DNA of 64,000 nucleotides, taken from Pseudactinotalea suaedae. Its GTDB lineage: Bacteria; Actinomycetota; Actinomycetes; Actinomycetales; Beutenbergiaceae. The stretch is from assembly GCF_009733815.1 (NCBI RefSeq), contig NZ_WNXY01000001.1, forward strand, positions 124,001 to 188,000, given 5' to 3'. The translations under genes were made by a program, and so were the position numbers. Shown piece by piece: positions 24,071-32,085 of the stretch. The notes under the pieces were generated by a model. It searched no databases. It was not told the DNA's origin and was given only the letters and a program-made list of their open reading frames with translations. Each line of letters starts with the position of its first letter. Within the stretch, counting starts at the first letter, position 1.

Positions 24071-26296
24071 TCAGGCCCGCTCGAAACCTGCCGGCAGCGG
24101 CTGCGTGTGCACGACGTCGAGGTGCCGGGTGGGCCGCGTCATCGCCACGTAGAGGTCGCCCGCACCGGTCGCCTGCGCGGCGATCGCCGCCGGCTCGACG
24201 AGGATCACGTGGTCGAACTCCAGGCCCTTGACACCCGCCGGGTCGAGCACGACCAGGGGAGCGGTGAGGTCGGAGCTGCCGCGCAGGCCGAGATCGGCCG
24301 CGAGCTGCGCTCGCTGCTCCCGCGGCGCGACCACGGCGACCGTGCCGCCGCGCTCCCTCGCGCGCTCGACGGCGGCTCTCACGGTCTCCAGGACGTCATG
24401 CGTGGGGAGCAGGGTCACCGCCTCGGGCTCGTCGCGCGCCGACTGCACGGGCGAGGGCGGGCGCTCCGGGTCGGCGGCGGTCGCCACCGCGGTCGCGAGG
24501 TCCATCACCGACCGCGGGGTGCGGTAGTTCACGGTCAGCTCGGCCACCCGCCAGTCACCCTTGAGCGGGCCGTCGAGGGCGTCGGCCCAGCGGCGCACGC
24601 CCGCGCGGGCCGAGGTCTGGGCGACGTCGCCGACCACCGTCATCGACCGGCGCGGGTTGCGGCGCAGCAACGCCCTCCAGGCCATCTCGGAGAGCTCCTG
24701 GGCCTCGTCGACGACCACGTGCCCGTACGTCCACGCACGATCGGCCAGGGCGCGCTCCGCCGTCGTCAGGGCGGGGCCGCTCTCGGCGAACCGGGAGGCG
24801 AGCTGCTCGGCGCTGACGATGCCGCCGCCGAGGCCCTCGCCGAGCACCTGCTGCGCGTACTCGATCTCCGAGCGGCGCCGTGCGTCGGCCTCGGCGCGGG
24901 CGCGGCCGCGCTCCGCCGCGTCCTCGGGCCCGATCAGCTCGGCGACCTCGTCGACCAGCAGCACGTCGGCGGGCGTGAGCGGCGCATCGGCCGGACGCTG
25001 CACCGCGGCCAGCTCGGCGCGGCTCAGCGCGCCGCGCGCGGCGTCGGCGAGCTTGTGGGGCTTGGCGAACAGCTCGCTGACCACGCCGACGGCGGTCAGG
25101 GGCATCCAGCACAGGTTGAGGGCGACGCGGACGTCGCGCGAGGACCGCACCTCCTCGATCAGGTCTGCCCGCTCGTCGGCGTCCACGCCGCCCAGCTCGT
25201 CGGCGTACTGGCGCGCGAGCACCGTGAGCATGTGCCGGACGAAGGTCGCGCGAGCCTCGTTGTGGGTGCGGTGCGCGCGGCGCGCGCGCGTGTGACCCTC
25301 GCGGACATCGCCGGGGAGCAGCCGGAGCGTGACGTTGCCGACCTCCAGGTCGCGCGGCGGCAGCACCCGCTCCTTGTTGCGCACGGCCCGCGCGAGGATC
25401 CGCGCCCACACGGCGCGACCCTTGATCGTGGCGACCTCGTCGGGCTCGGTGCCGGTCGCCGTCACGTCGGGCACCAGGTCGGCGAGCGTCAGCGAGACGA
25501 CGCCGCTCTCGCCCAGCGAGGGCAGCACCGCCTCGATGTACTTGAGGAACACCCGACTAGGACCGATGAGCAGCACGCCCGCGCGCTCGAGCACCTCGCG
25601 GTTGGCGTAGAGCAGGTAGGCGGCCCGGTGCAGCGCGACCGCGGTCTTGCCGGTCCCCGGCCCACCCTGGACCACGAGGACGCCGTCGGCGGGGGAGCGG
25701 ATGATCGCGTCCTGCTCCGACTGGATGGTGGCGACGATGTCGCTCATCTGACCGGTGCGGCGCTCGAGCAGCGCCGACATCAGCGCACCCTCGCCCTGCA
25801 GGTGCACGCCGTCGGTCAGTGCGTCGGCGTCGAGGAGGTCGTCCTCGATCGCGACGACCTCACGCCCACGGGTCTGCAGGTGCCGCCGCAGCACCACGCC
25901 GTCGGGCGAGGCTGCGGTCGCCTGGTAGAAGGCGCGTGCGGCGGGTGCCCGCCAGTCGGTGAGCAACGGGACCTGATCGGCGTCGGACACGCCGATGCGT
26001 CCGACATAGCGGCGTGCGCCGTCGTCGAGGTCGAGGCGGCCGAAGACCAACCGTTCCTCGACACCGTTGAGCTGGGCCAGGCGGTCGGTGTAGAGGGTCG
26101 CGAACGCGTCGCGCTCGGAGCGGCTCTGGTGGGTCCCCGACGCACCGGCGCGTCGGACGCCGCGCAGCCGGTTCTCGGCGTCGCGGCGGAGGTGGTCCAC
26201 GCGGTCGTAGACGGTGTCGACGTAGCGCTGCTCGTGCTGCAGCGCCTCCTCGAGGGCTGGCGCAGGGATGGGCGCGGACGAGCGGTCCTCTGGCAC
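24071..26296 (-). CDS. helD: HelD-family RNA polymerase recycling ATPase (UvrD-like)
   Basis: 741 residues. Long N-terminal arm with coiled-coil (residues 1-70), DLDDGARRYVGRIGVSD and DWRAPAARAFYQAT, which are HelD signatures; Walker A QGGPGTGKTAVALHRAAYLL at about 205-225; an inserted clamp domain; Walker B HVVVDEAQELSEMAW; and C-terminal motifs VNYRTPRS, VKGLEFDHV and LYVAMTRPTRHL. HelD binds stalled RNA polymerase and pulls it off DNA. GTG 26296 chosen with AGAGGGGGA upstream; GTG 26338 is an alternative. A GATAAT -10 (26356 to 26351) fits. Members of this family give rifampicin tolerance in some actinobacteria. Confidence 0.9.
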   Translation of the reverse strand: MPEDRSSAPIPAPALEEALQHEQRYVDTVYDRVDHLRRDAENRLRGVRRAGASGTHQSRSERDAFATLYTDRLAQLNGVEERLVFGRLDLDDGARRYVGRIGVSDADQVPLLTDWRAPAARAFYQATAASPDGVVLRRHLQTRGREVVAIEDDLLDADALTDGVHLQGEGALMSALLERRTGQMSDIVATIQSEQDAIIRSPADGVLVVQGGPGTGKTAVALHRAAYLLYANREVLERAGVLLIGPSRVFLKYIEAVLPSLGESGVVSLTLADLVPDVTATGTEPDEVATIKGRAVWARILARAVRNKERVLPPRDLEVGNVTLRLLPGDVREGHTRARRAHRTHNEARATFVRHMLTVLARQYADELGGVDADERADLIEEVRSSRDVRVALNLCWMPLTAVGVVSELFAKPHKLADAARGALSRAELAAVQRPADAPLTPADVLLVDEVAELIGPEDAAERGRARAEADARRRSEIEYAQQVLGEGLGGGIVSAEQLASRFAESGPALTTAERALADRAWTYGHVVVDEAQELSEMAWRALLRRNPRRSMTVVGDVAQTSARAGVRRWADALDGPLKGDWRVAELTVNYRTPRSVMDLATAVATAADPERPPSPVQSARDEPEAVTLLPTHDVLETVRAAVERARERGGTVAVVAPREQRAQLAADLGLRGSSDLTAPLVVLDPAGVKGLEFDHVILVEPAAIAAQATGAGDLYVAMTRPTRHLDVVHTQPLPAGFERA

Positions 26297-26350
26297 GGTC
26301 TCGCGTTCCCCCTCTGGGCCGGTGGCGTCCGATCTCACGAGCGGCCGTCC

Positions 26351-26372
26351 ATTATCCACCCCGGAGCCGGGG
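26351..26372. promoter_or_regulatory. helD/PAC2 divergent promoter region
   Basis: GATAAT on the minus strand (26356 to 26351) is a likely helD -10. Next to it CCCCGG-AG-CCGGGG (26359-26372) is a perfect inverted repeat located in the helD core promoter spacer, a possible operator. Confidence 0.45.
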
Positions 26373-26443
26373 CTAGTGACGCGCCCGCGTTCGGGAATGG
26401 GACGCGGCCATCGCGCGTTGGCAGGGGCGAGGAGGACCATCAC

Positions 26444-27451
26444 TTGCGCAACCCAGCCGATCTGTACTCGGGTCACGGTGCCGCCGGGCGGACCGCGACC
26501 GTGCTCGTGCACGCCCTGTCGGGCTCGATGGACGCCGGCCACGCCGGCAGGCTCGTGGCGGAGCACCTGACGTCCACGTTGCCGACCGAGCGCGTGGCGA
26601 CGTTCGACGTCGACCAGCTGCTCGACTACCGCTCCCGCCGCCCCACGATGACCTACGACAGCGGTGCCTGGGTGGACTACGAGGCGCCCAGCCTTGCCGT
26701 CGACCTCCTGCACGACGACGAGGGCGTGCCGCTGCTGCTCCTGCACGGCATGGAGCCCGACCTCTCCTGGGAGGCGTTCGTCGCGGCCGTGCGCCAGATC
26801 ATGGACGACTTCGGCGTCCTGACGACGATCGGCCTGCACGGCATCCCGATGGGTGTGCCGCACACGCGGCCCGTCACGGTGACCGCGCACGCCACCCGCC
26901 CCGAGCTGATCGCCGACCACCCGAACTTCGTGGGCTCGCTCCAGGTGCCGGGCTCGGCGGCCGCGCTGCTGGAGCTGCGGCTCGGCGAGGAAGGGCGCGA
27001 CGCCCTCGGCTTCGCGGCCAACGTCCCGCACTACCTGGTGCAGACCGACTTCCCGCAGGCGGCGGCGGAGCTGGTGCGGCAGGTGTCCCGCTCGAGCGGT
27101 CTCACGCTTCCCACGGGGGAGCTGGAGGCCGAGGCCGTCAAGGTGCTCGCCGAGATCGACCGCCAGGTCGAGGGCTCGGACGAGGTCCGCGCCGTGGTGC
27201 GGGCGCTGGAGTCCCAGTTCGACTCCTTCACCGCCGAGGCCGAGCGGTCCGGTCGCGCACCGCTGCTGGCGGCGGCCGAGGAGCTGCCGAGCGCCGACGA
27301 GCTCGGGGCGCAGATCGAGGCGTTCCTCGCGGGCAAGGACGGCTCAGAGAGCCCAGAGAGCCCAGAGAGCTCAGAGAGCCCGGAAGGCCCCGAGAGCCCG
27401 GGTGACGCCCACGGCGATGCCGGCGGCTTCGGTGGCGACCAGCGGGACTGA
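26444..27451 (+). CDS. PAC2 family protein (proteasome assembly chaperone-like)
   Basis: 335 residues from TTG 26444, chosen because GGAGGA lies 7 nt upstream and no ATG fits. The PAC2 fold is seen in VLVHALSGSMDAGHAGRLVAEHL, YRSRRPTMTYD and LLHGMEPDLSWEAFVAAV. In archaea and eukaryotes PAC2 helps build the proteasome; the role of the actinobacterial single-domain protein is not known. The C-terminus is a serine/proline/glutamate repeat (SPE units at 27345-27395). Divergent from helD. Confidence 0.82.
   Translation: MRNPADLYSGHGAAGRTATVLVHALSGSMDAGHAGRLVAEHLTSTLPTERVATFDVDQLLDYRSRRPTMTYDSGAWVDYEAPSLAVDLLHDDEGVPLLLLHGMEPDLSWEAFVAAVRQIMDDFGVLTTIGLHGIPMGVPHTRPVTVTAHATRPELIADHPNFVGSLQVPGSAAALLELRLGEEGRDALGFAANVPHYLVQTDFPQAAAELVRQVSRSSGLTLPTGELEAEAVKVLAEIDRQVEGSDEVRAVVRALESQFDSFTAEAERSGRAPLLAAAEELPSADELGAQIEAFLAGKDGSESPESPESSESPEGPESPGDAHGDAGGFGGDQRD
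27340..27395 (+). repeat. Short tandem repeats encoding SPE units in the PAC2 tail
   Basis: 9-bp units close to GAGAGCCCA are repeated about six times with small changes, giving Ser-Pro-Glu triplets in the last 45 residues. In frame; length may vary between strains. Confidence 0.75.
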
Positions 27452-27519
27452 GCCGGCCCCGCCGTCGGGACTCTCGACGGCGACGCAGTAATCGCTGGCC
27501 CAGCGGTTCGGTGCGCCGA

Positions 27520-27525
27520 TAGCGT
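27520..27525 (+). promoter_or_regulatory. Probable -10 element for the leader ORF and RIO kinase
   Basis: TAGCGT, the same hexamer seen at recA, nrdR, sepF and divIVA. A start near 27532 would give a leader of about 160 nt containing the small ORF. Confidence 0.45.
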
Positions 27526-27576
27526 CGACCCCTGAGGCCGCACCGCGCTCGCCTCTCCCGAGGGAAGGAGGACGTC

Positions 27577-27630
27577 ATGACCGTCACGACGCTGACCCCT
27601 GCCGTCCACCGTCCTTCCCGGGCCTGCTGA
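27577..27630 (+). CDS. Leader peptide (17 aa) upstream of the RIO kinase
   Basis: MTVTTLTPAVHRPSRAC preceded by AAGGAGG 5 nt before its ATG, a stronger ribosome binding site than most genes here have. It ends in Cys 60 nt before the RIO kinase start. The gap between them folds into hairpins, one over the kinase ribosome binding site. A small ORF so placed usually acts in cis by ribosome position. Not conserved by any test I could run; the call rests on the ribosome binding site, spacing and structure. Confidence 0.55.
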   Translation: MTVTTLTPAVHRPSRAC

Positions 27631-27665
27631 CGCACCGACCGCGGCACGCGCCGCCCCTCGTCGGC

Positions 27666-27687
27666 GGGTCCCTCCCTCAGGAGACCC
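27666..27687 (+). promoter_or_regulatory. Hairpin covering the RIO kinase ribosome binding site
   Basis: GGGT (27666-27669) and CTCC (27672-27675) pair with GGAG (27680-27683) and ACCC (27684-27687), loop CTCA, 2-nt bulge. The GGAG is the Shine-Dalgarno for ATG 27691. A second stem upstream, CGCCG/CGGCG, would compete for the same bases. Confidence 0.55.
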
Positions 27688-27690
27688 ACC

Positions 27691-28581
27691 ATGACGCCGT
27701 CCTTCGACTGGGACACCTTCATCGCCACGTCCGAGCTGAGCACGCAGGTCGTCGAGCTCGACGAGGACCAGCGCTGGTCCACGTGGCCCGAGACCGCGCA
27801 CACCCTCGACCGCGGACCGCAGCCGTTCCCCGACTGGGTCGTCCAGCACCACGGTGCGATCGACACCGAGCTGGGCGTGCTCAAGACGGGCAAGGAGGCC
27901 GACGCCTTCCTGATCGAACGCGCGCTGCCCGAGGAGGATCGCACCGGCCGACCCGGTGAGGTGACGCTGATGGTCGCCAAGCGGTTCCGGTCCTCGGAGC
28001 ACGTCAGCTTCCATCGTTCTCAGGCCTATGCCGACGGTCGTCGGACCCGGGACTCCCGGGTCACCCGGGCGATCGCGCGCGGCACCGCCTTCGGCCGAGA
28101 GGCCGCCGCCACGCAGTGGGCCCGGACGGAGTTCGGCGCGTTGCGCGAGCTGTTCTGCGCGGGTCTCGCGGTGCCCTACCCGGTGCAGATCGTCGAGGGC
28201 GAGCTGTGCATGGAGTTCATCGGGGTCGACGGCGAGCGACCGGTCGCTGCTTCCCGGCTGCACGAGATGCGACCGGACGCCGAGCTCGCGGTGCAGTGGG
28301 CGGGGGAGCTGCGGCGGTTCGTCCTCGACCTCGCCGATCTCGGCTATGCGCACGGGGACCTCTCGCCGTACAACGTGCTGGTCGACCCGCGGTCCGAGAC
28401 GCAGCGGCTGGTGGTGATCGACGTGCCGCAGGTGGTGGACCTGGTCGCGAATCCCCACGGCCGCGAGTTCCTGCTGCGCGACTGCGTGAACGTGTGCACC
28501 TGGCTGCGCGCCCATCACGCGCCGGAGGCGAGCACCGACCCCGAGGAGTGGTACGGGCGGGCCGTCCGGCGCTATCTGTGA
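27691..28581 (+). CDS. RIO1-family atypical serine/threonine kinase
   Basis: 296 residues. RIO kinase motifs: [12 protein letters not shown] (flexible nucleotide loop), VAKRF with the ATP lysine, catalytic [13 protein letters not shown] with H221 and D223, and metal-binding Asp in [13 protein letters not shown] kinases act in ribosome maturation in eukaryotes and archaea; bacterial targets are not established. It has an acidic N-terminal 60 residues before the fold. ATG 27691 follows AGGAG, which is held in a hairpin. No partner genes are co-transcribed downstream. Confidence 0.9.
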   Translation: MTPSFDWDTFIATSELSTQVVELDEDQRWSTWPETAHTLDRGPQPFPDWVVQHHGAIDTELGVLKTGKEADAFLIERALPEEDRTGRPGEVTLMVAKRFRSSEHVSFHRSQAYADGRRTRDSRVTRAIARGTAFGREAAATQWARTEFGALRELFCAGLAVPYPVQIVEGELCMEFIGVDGERPVAASRLHEMRPDAELAVQWAGELRRFVLDLADLGYAHGDLSPYNVLVDPRSETQRLVVIDVPQVVDLVANPHGREFLLRDCVNVCTWLRAHHAPEASTDPEEWYGRAVRRYL

Positions 28582-28769
28582 GGCCCGAAATTCCTCGGCA
28601 CGAGACCGTGGCGCCCGCCCGGGCCTCCGTGCAAGACTGCCGATGTTGCAGGTTTTCTCTTACGTTTCACCGGGAACACACCCAGAGCACGACGTGGGCG
28701 AGGCCATTGCGGCACCAAGGTCGGGCCACGAGGGGTCCGACGACGAAGTCCCGGAAGGACGAGCAAGAG

Positions 28770-28973
28770 ATGGCACAGGGAACCGTCAAGTGGTTCAACG
28801 CTGAGAAGGGCTACGGCTTCATCGCCCAGGAGGGCGGTGGCGACGACGTCTTCGTTCACTTCACAGCGATCCAGTCAGATGGCTACCGCTCGCTCGAAGA
28901 GGCGCAGCGCGTCGAGTTCGAGATCACCCAGGGCCCGAAGGGCCCGCAGGCCGAGAGCGTTCGGCCGGTCTGA
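28770..28973 (+). CDS. Cold shock protein, CspA family
   Basis: 67 residues, single cold shock domain with RNP1 KGYGFIA and RNP2 VFVHFTAI. Binds single-stranded RNA and DNA and melts RNA structure. A leader of up to 188 nt with no other gene precedes it, as is common for csp genes, and a strong terminator follows directly, so it is a single-gene unit. Ribosome binding site weak (AAGGACGAGCAAGAG). Several copies usually exist per genome; I do not choose between csp names. Confidence 0.96.
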   Translation: MAQGTVKWFNAEKGYGFIAQEGGGDDVFVHFTAIQSDGYRSLEEAQRVEFEITQGPKGPQAESVRPV

Positions 28974-28980
28974 GCCTGAC

Positions 28981-29017
28981 GGGCCCCGCACCCACCGGGG
29001 TGCGGGGCCCTTCTCGT
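28981..29017. terminator. Strong bidirectional terminator after the cold shock gene
   Basis: GGGCCCCGCACCC (28981-28993) pairs perfectly with GGGTGCGGGGCCC (28998-29010), loop ACCG, followed by TTCTCGT. It serves the csp gene and possibly the converging spermidine-synthase-like gene. Confidence 0.88.
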
Positions 29018-29025
29018 GCCCGCCG

Positions 29026-29841
29026 CTACTGCGGCGGCGGGTCGGTGAACACCGAGGCGCCGGCCGCGAAGTCGAGGACCTCCGGCTCGCCGACGATGCC
29101 TGCGGGCACCGGCAACGACCGCAGCGCTCTCGTGAGCCCGGGGCGGTGCACGGGCTGGTGCGACGCAGCCAGCACCACGTTGCCGTAACGCCGTGCCTTG
29201 AGCACCGCGGGCTCGGCGATCGCCACCACGTGGGCGAACACGGAGCGCACCGTCGACGCCTCCCGCCGGGCCGTCTTGAGCGGCGGGGAGTCCGCCAGGT
29301 TCGCGAGATAGATCCCGTCGGGCCGCAGCCGCTCGGCCACCTCGGCGGTGAACTCCTGGGTGCGCAGGTGCTCGGGCACGTGGCGTCCGGAGAACGCGTC
29401 GCGGACGACGACGTCGAGCGACCCGGCAGCCATCGTGAGGAGCTCGGTGCGGGCATCGCCCACCCGGATCCGCAGCCGGGGTGCGCGGGGCAGGTCGAAC
29501 CACTCCCGGACCAGGGTCGCGAGCGTCGCGTCGATCTCGACGGCGGTCTGCCGGGGCTCGGGCCACTCGACGTCGATCGCGCGAGCCAGTGCGCAGCCCG
29601 CACCGCCGAGATGCACCGCGCGCAGCCGGGTGCTGTCGGCGTGGGTCGTCCGCAGCACCGCCTGCATCTGCTGCATGTACTCGAACACCAGGTGCGCCGG
29701 GTCGCCCAGGTCGAGGTGGGAGCTCTCGACGCCGTCGATCAGGAGCATCACACCGTCGCTGTCGGACCTCAGCTCTACAGTTCCCAGAGACGTCGGCACC
29801 GGTGCATCGGGGAGGGTGGACGAGCCTCGACGCCTGGCCAT
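29026..29841 (-). CDS. Spermidine-synthase-like methyltransferase-fold protein
   Basis: 271 residues. Rossmann core of the polyamine synthase/SAM methylase group: AVHLGGAGCALARAIDVEWP, TAVEIDATLATLVREWF, IRVGDARTELL and VVVRDAFSGRHVPEHL. The gatekeeping GGGDG motif of true spermidine synthases is replaced by HLGGAG, so aminopropyl transfer is doubtful. No membrane domain, unlike the fused MFS members. Converges on the csp terminator and is divergent from the HEPN-dinB operon. Confidence 0.8.
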   Translation of the reverse strand: MARRRGSSTLPDAPVPTSLGTVELRSDSDGVMLLIDGVESSHLDLGDPAHLVFEYMQQMQAVLRTTHADSTRLRAVHLGGAGCALARAIDVEWPEPRQTAVEIDATLATLVREWFDLPRAPRLRIRVGDARTELLTMAAGSLDVVVRDAFSGRHVPEHLRTQEFTAEVAERLRPDGIYLANLADSPPLKTARREASTVRSVFAHVVAIAEPAVLKARRYGNVVLAASHQPVHRPGLTRALRSLPVPAGIVGEPEVLDFAAGASVFTDPPPQ

Positions 29842-29881
29842 CCCCCGAGGGTAGGGCCTTCGAACAGGGGACTTGACGGAC

Positions 29882-29901
29882 TAGAACAGACGTTCGATAA
29901 T
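29882..29901 (+). promoter_or_regulatory. LexA box and -10 element of the HEPN-dinB operon
   Basis: TAGAACAGACGTTCGA (29882-29897) holds a perfect GAAC-N4-GTTC. GATAAT (29896-29901) overlaps its end, so LexA binding would block the promoter. Transcript start about 29908. Confidence 0.87.
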
Positions 29902-29948
29902 GGAGTGCGGGAGCGATCCCGTGCCGAGCAACCAGGAGGGAGCAGGTG

Positions 29949-30386
29949 ATGGCCAGCACGACCCTGCGAGCGAGCGGCGCGAACCCCGTGGCGCAGCAGC
30001 TGATCCGGCGCGCCCGCCTGGAGCTCGACGCCGCGGATGCGAGCACCGATCCCGCGATGCGCTTCCTGCACGCACACATGGCCGCGATCCGCGGTGCCTC
30101 CGCCGTGCTCGCGCTCGGCGCCGTCGTGCCTCGGCGGCGGGGGCGGCTGCGCAGCGTGTGGGAGCAGCTCGCCGATGCCGGGCAGGAGTGGGGCGCCTGG
30201 GCGGCGCGGTTCGAGGCGGGCGCCCAGATCCGCGCGGCGATCGACGCCGACCGGATCGGCGATCTCGATGCCACCGTGGCCGATGACGCGGTGTGGGCTG
30301 CCGACGAGTTCGTGGCCCAGGTCGCGGCGGCGGCACGCGCGGCCGGCTTGGCCAGCTCGGTGCGGGCGGGTGCCATCGCGTCATGA
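29949..30386 (+). CDS. SAV_6107-type HEPN domain protein
   Basis: 145 residues, all helical. QQLIRRARLELDAADASTDP, MRFLHAHMAAIRGASAVLAL and VWEQLADAGQEWGAW match the SAV_6107 family of HEPN-like proteins, which sits directly upstream of dinB in many actinobacteria. HEPN folds are often RNases or nucleotide-binding partners; the RxxxxH catalytic signature is not obvious here. It is the first gene under the LexA box, 7 bp before dinB, so it is damage-induced with the polymerase. Role unknown. Confidence 0.8.
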   Translation: MASTTLRASGANPVAQQLIRRARLELDAADASTDPAMRFLHAHMAAIRGASAVLALGAVVPRRRGRLRSVWEQLADAGQEWGAWAARFEAGAQIRAAIDADRIGDLDATVADDAVWAADEFVAQVAAAARAAGLASSVRAGAIAS

Positions 30387-30393
30387 GCCGGAC

Positions 30394-31641
30394 ATGAGCA
30401 GGGCGCCGCGCAACGAGAGCGTCCGGCGGGACTGGGGTGGGGACGACAGCGACACCTCGATCCTGCACGTCGACATGGATGCGTTCTTCGCCGCGGTCGA
30501 GCTGATCGACCGACCCGAGCTGCGCGGCCTTCCCGTGATCGTCGGCGGAGCGCACCGAGGCGTGGTGCTGTCGGCCACCTACGAGGCGCGCGCGGCGGGT
30601 GTGCGCTCGGCGATGCCGATGACGCGCGCGCGGGCGCTGTGCCCGCAGGCGATCATCATTCCCCCGGACCACCACAAGTACCGGGACATCTCGACGTCGG
30701 TCATGCGGATCCTCGGCGATGTCACCCCGGTCATCGAGCCGGTCAGCATCGACGAGGCGTTCCTCGACGTCTCCGGTGCCCGTCGTCGCGTCGGCTCGCC
30801 CAGCCACATCGGTGAGCTGATCCGTCGCCGCATCTCCGAGGAGCTGGGCGTCGTCGCCTCCGTCGGCATCGCCTCCACGAAGTTCGTCGCCAAGCTCGCC
30901 TCGAGCCACGCCAAGCCGGATGGTCTGCTGCTGATCCCGCGCGCGGCCACCGTGCCGTTCCTGCACTCGCTACCGGTCGGCGCGCTGTGGGGCGTCGGGG
31001 AGCGCACCGAGGCCACGCTGGCGAGGTCGGGGATCCGGACCGTCGCGGATCTGGCGCACTCGCCTCCGGGGATGCTCAACCGGGTGCTGGGCACCGCGGG
31101 CGGCAGCCGCCTGCTCGACCTGGCGTGGGGTCGAGACCCGCGGCCGGTGCAGCCCACCCGGCACGAGAAGTCGATCGGGCACGAGCAGACCTTCGGCACC
31201 GACCTCACCGATCTCGGCGACATGAGCGCCGCGCTGCTCGACTTCTCGCACCGCTGCGCCGCTCGGCTGCGCGCCGCCGACCTGGTGACCTCGTGCATCT
31301 CGATCAAGGTCAGGCTCGCGGACTTCACCACGCTGAGCCGCTCGCACACCCTCGATGCGGCCACCGACGTCGCTCACGACATCTACCAGGCTGCGCGGCG
31401 GTTGCTGGCGGGCATGACGCTGCCCCCGGACGGGGTGCGGCTGCTGGGTGTGCGCTGCGAGGCGCTGAGCGATGCCGCCACCACGTTCGTGCAGGTGGCA
31501 CTCGATGACAGCGGGCCCGAGAGACGAGCGGCGGAGCGCGTCATGGACGAGGTTCACGCCCGTTTCGGTCGCGCTGCGGTGACCGCGGGGTCGCTCGTGC
31601 GCCAACCAACTTCCGATACTGGCGACGGCGACATATCCTGA
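30394..31641 (+). CDS. dinB: DNA polymerase IV (Y-family)
   Basis: 415 residues. Error-prone lesion-bypass polymerase. Catalytic HVDMDAFFA at about 24-32 and SIDEAFLD at about 117-124, then the finger/palm VASVGIASTKFVAKLAS and helix-hairpin-helix LWGVGERTEATLARSGI, little finger domain to about 370. No beta-clamp motif of the QL(S/D)LF kind is obvious at the end. ATG 30394 lies 7 bp after the HEPN gene; expression is under LexA. One of probably several Y-family polymerases in such a genome. Confidence 0.96.
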   Translation: MSRAPRNESVRRDWGGDDSDTSILHVDMDAFFAAVELIDRPELRGLPVIVGGAHRGVVLSATYEARAAGVRSAMPMTRARALCPQAIIIPPDHHKYRDISTSVMRILGDVTPVIEPVSIDEAFLDVSGARRRVGSPSHIGELIRRRISEELGVVASVGIASTKFVAKLASSHAKPDGLLLIPRAATVPFLHSLPVGALWGVGERTEATLARSGIRTVADLAHSPPGMLNRVLGTAGGSRLLDLAWGRDPRPVQPTRHEKSIGHEQTFGTDLTDLGDMSAALLDFSHRCAARLRAADLVTSCISIKVRLADFTTLSRSHTLDAATDVAHDIYQAARRLLAGMTLPPDGVRLLGVRCEALSDAATTFVQVALDDSGPERRAAERVMDEVHARFGRAAVTAGSLVRQPTSDTGDGDIS

Positions 31642-31683
31642 TCCTGCACCGTGCGGACGTCGGTGCAGGAAGTGGGGGTGAAG

Positions 31684-32076
31684 ATGCCACTCTCCGAGTA
31701 CGAGCAGCGTGTGCTTGACGAGATGGAGCAGCAGCTGCGCTCCGACGACCCCAAGCTCGCACGAACGATCTCGGGTGGACCCCGTCGGCCGCTCCATGTG
31801 GCCCTCGGCGGTGTGGTCGTGCTGGGCGGGATCGGACTGCTGTTCGCGGGTCTGTACACCGGGCAGGTCTGGATCGGACTGCTGGGCTTCCTCGCCATGT
31901 TCGGCGGTGTGCTGCTGGCACTGCGTCGACCCAAGGTCGCCGGCGACGCACCTCGGGACCCCGGGAACGACAACGTCCGCCCGATCCGTCCCCGTCGTGG
32001 TGGCGGCAGCGGGGGTGCACCGTTCATGCAGCGTCTCGAAGAGCGCTGGGACCGGCGCCGTCGCGACCAGCGCTAG
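31684..32076 (+). CDS. DUF3040 membrane protein
   Basis: 130 residues. MPLSEYEQRVLDEMEQQL is the signature start of DUF3040 proteins, followed by two membrane spans (about 40-62 and 66-80) and a basic tail (RPRRGGGSGG, DRRRRDQR). The family is found in actinobacteria at the edge of the dcw cluster or next to dinB. ATG 31684; GTG 31678 is possible. Function unknown. Ends 9 bp before the converging tgpA. Confidence 0.9.
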   Translation: MPLSEYEQRVLDEMEQQLRSDDPKLARTISGGPRRPLHVALGGVVVLGGIGLLFAGLYTGQVWIGLLGFLAMFGGVLLALRRPKVAGDAPRDPGNDNVRPIRPRRGGGSGGAPFMQRLEERWDRRRRDQR

Positions 32077-32085
32077 CCGGCTCCC

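Noticed and set aside
23993-26443. Plus-strand ORF extending the PAC2 gene upstream over serA and helD
   Set aside because: Only the last 335 codons have coding character and a ribosome binding site; the rest is antisense to helD.
26297-26443. Rifamycin-associated element at helD
   Set aside because: I looked for the known GGGGCTTGC/GCAAGCCCC palindrome; only a different CCCCGGAGCCGGGG repeat is present.
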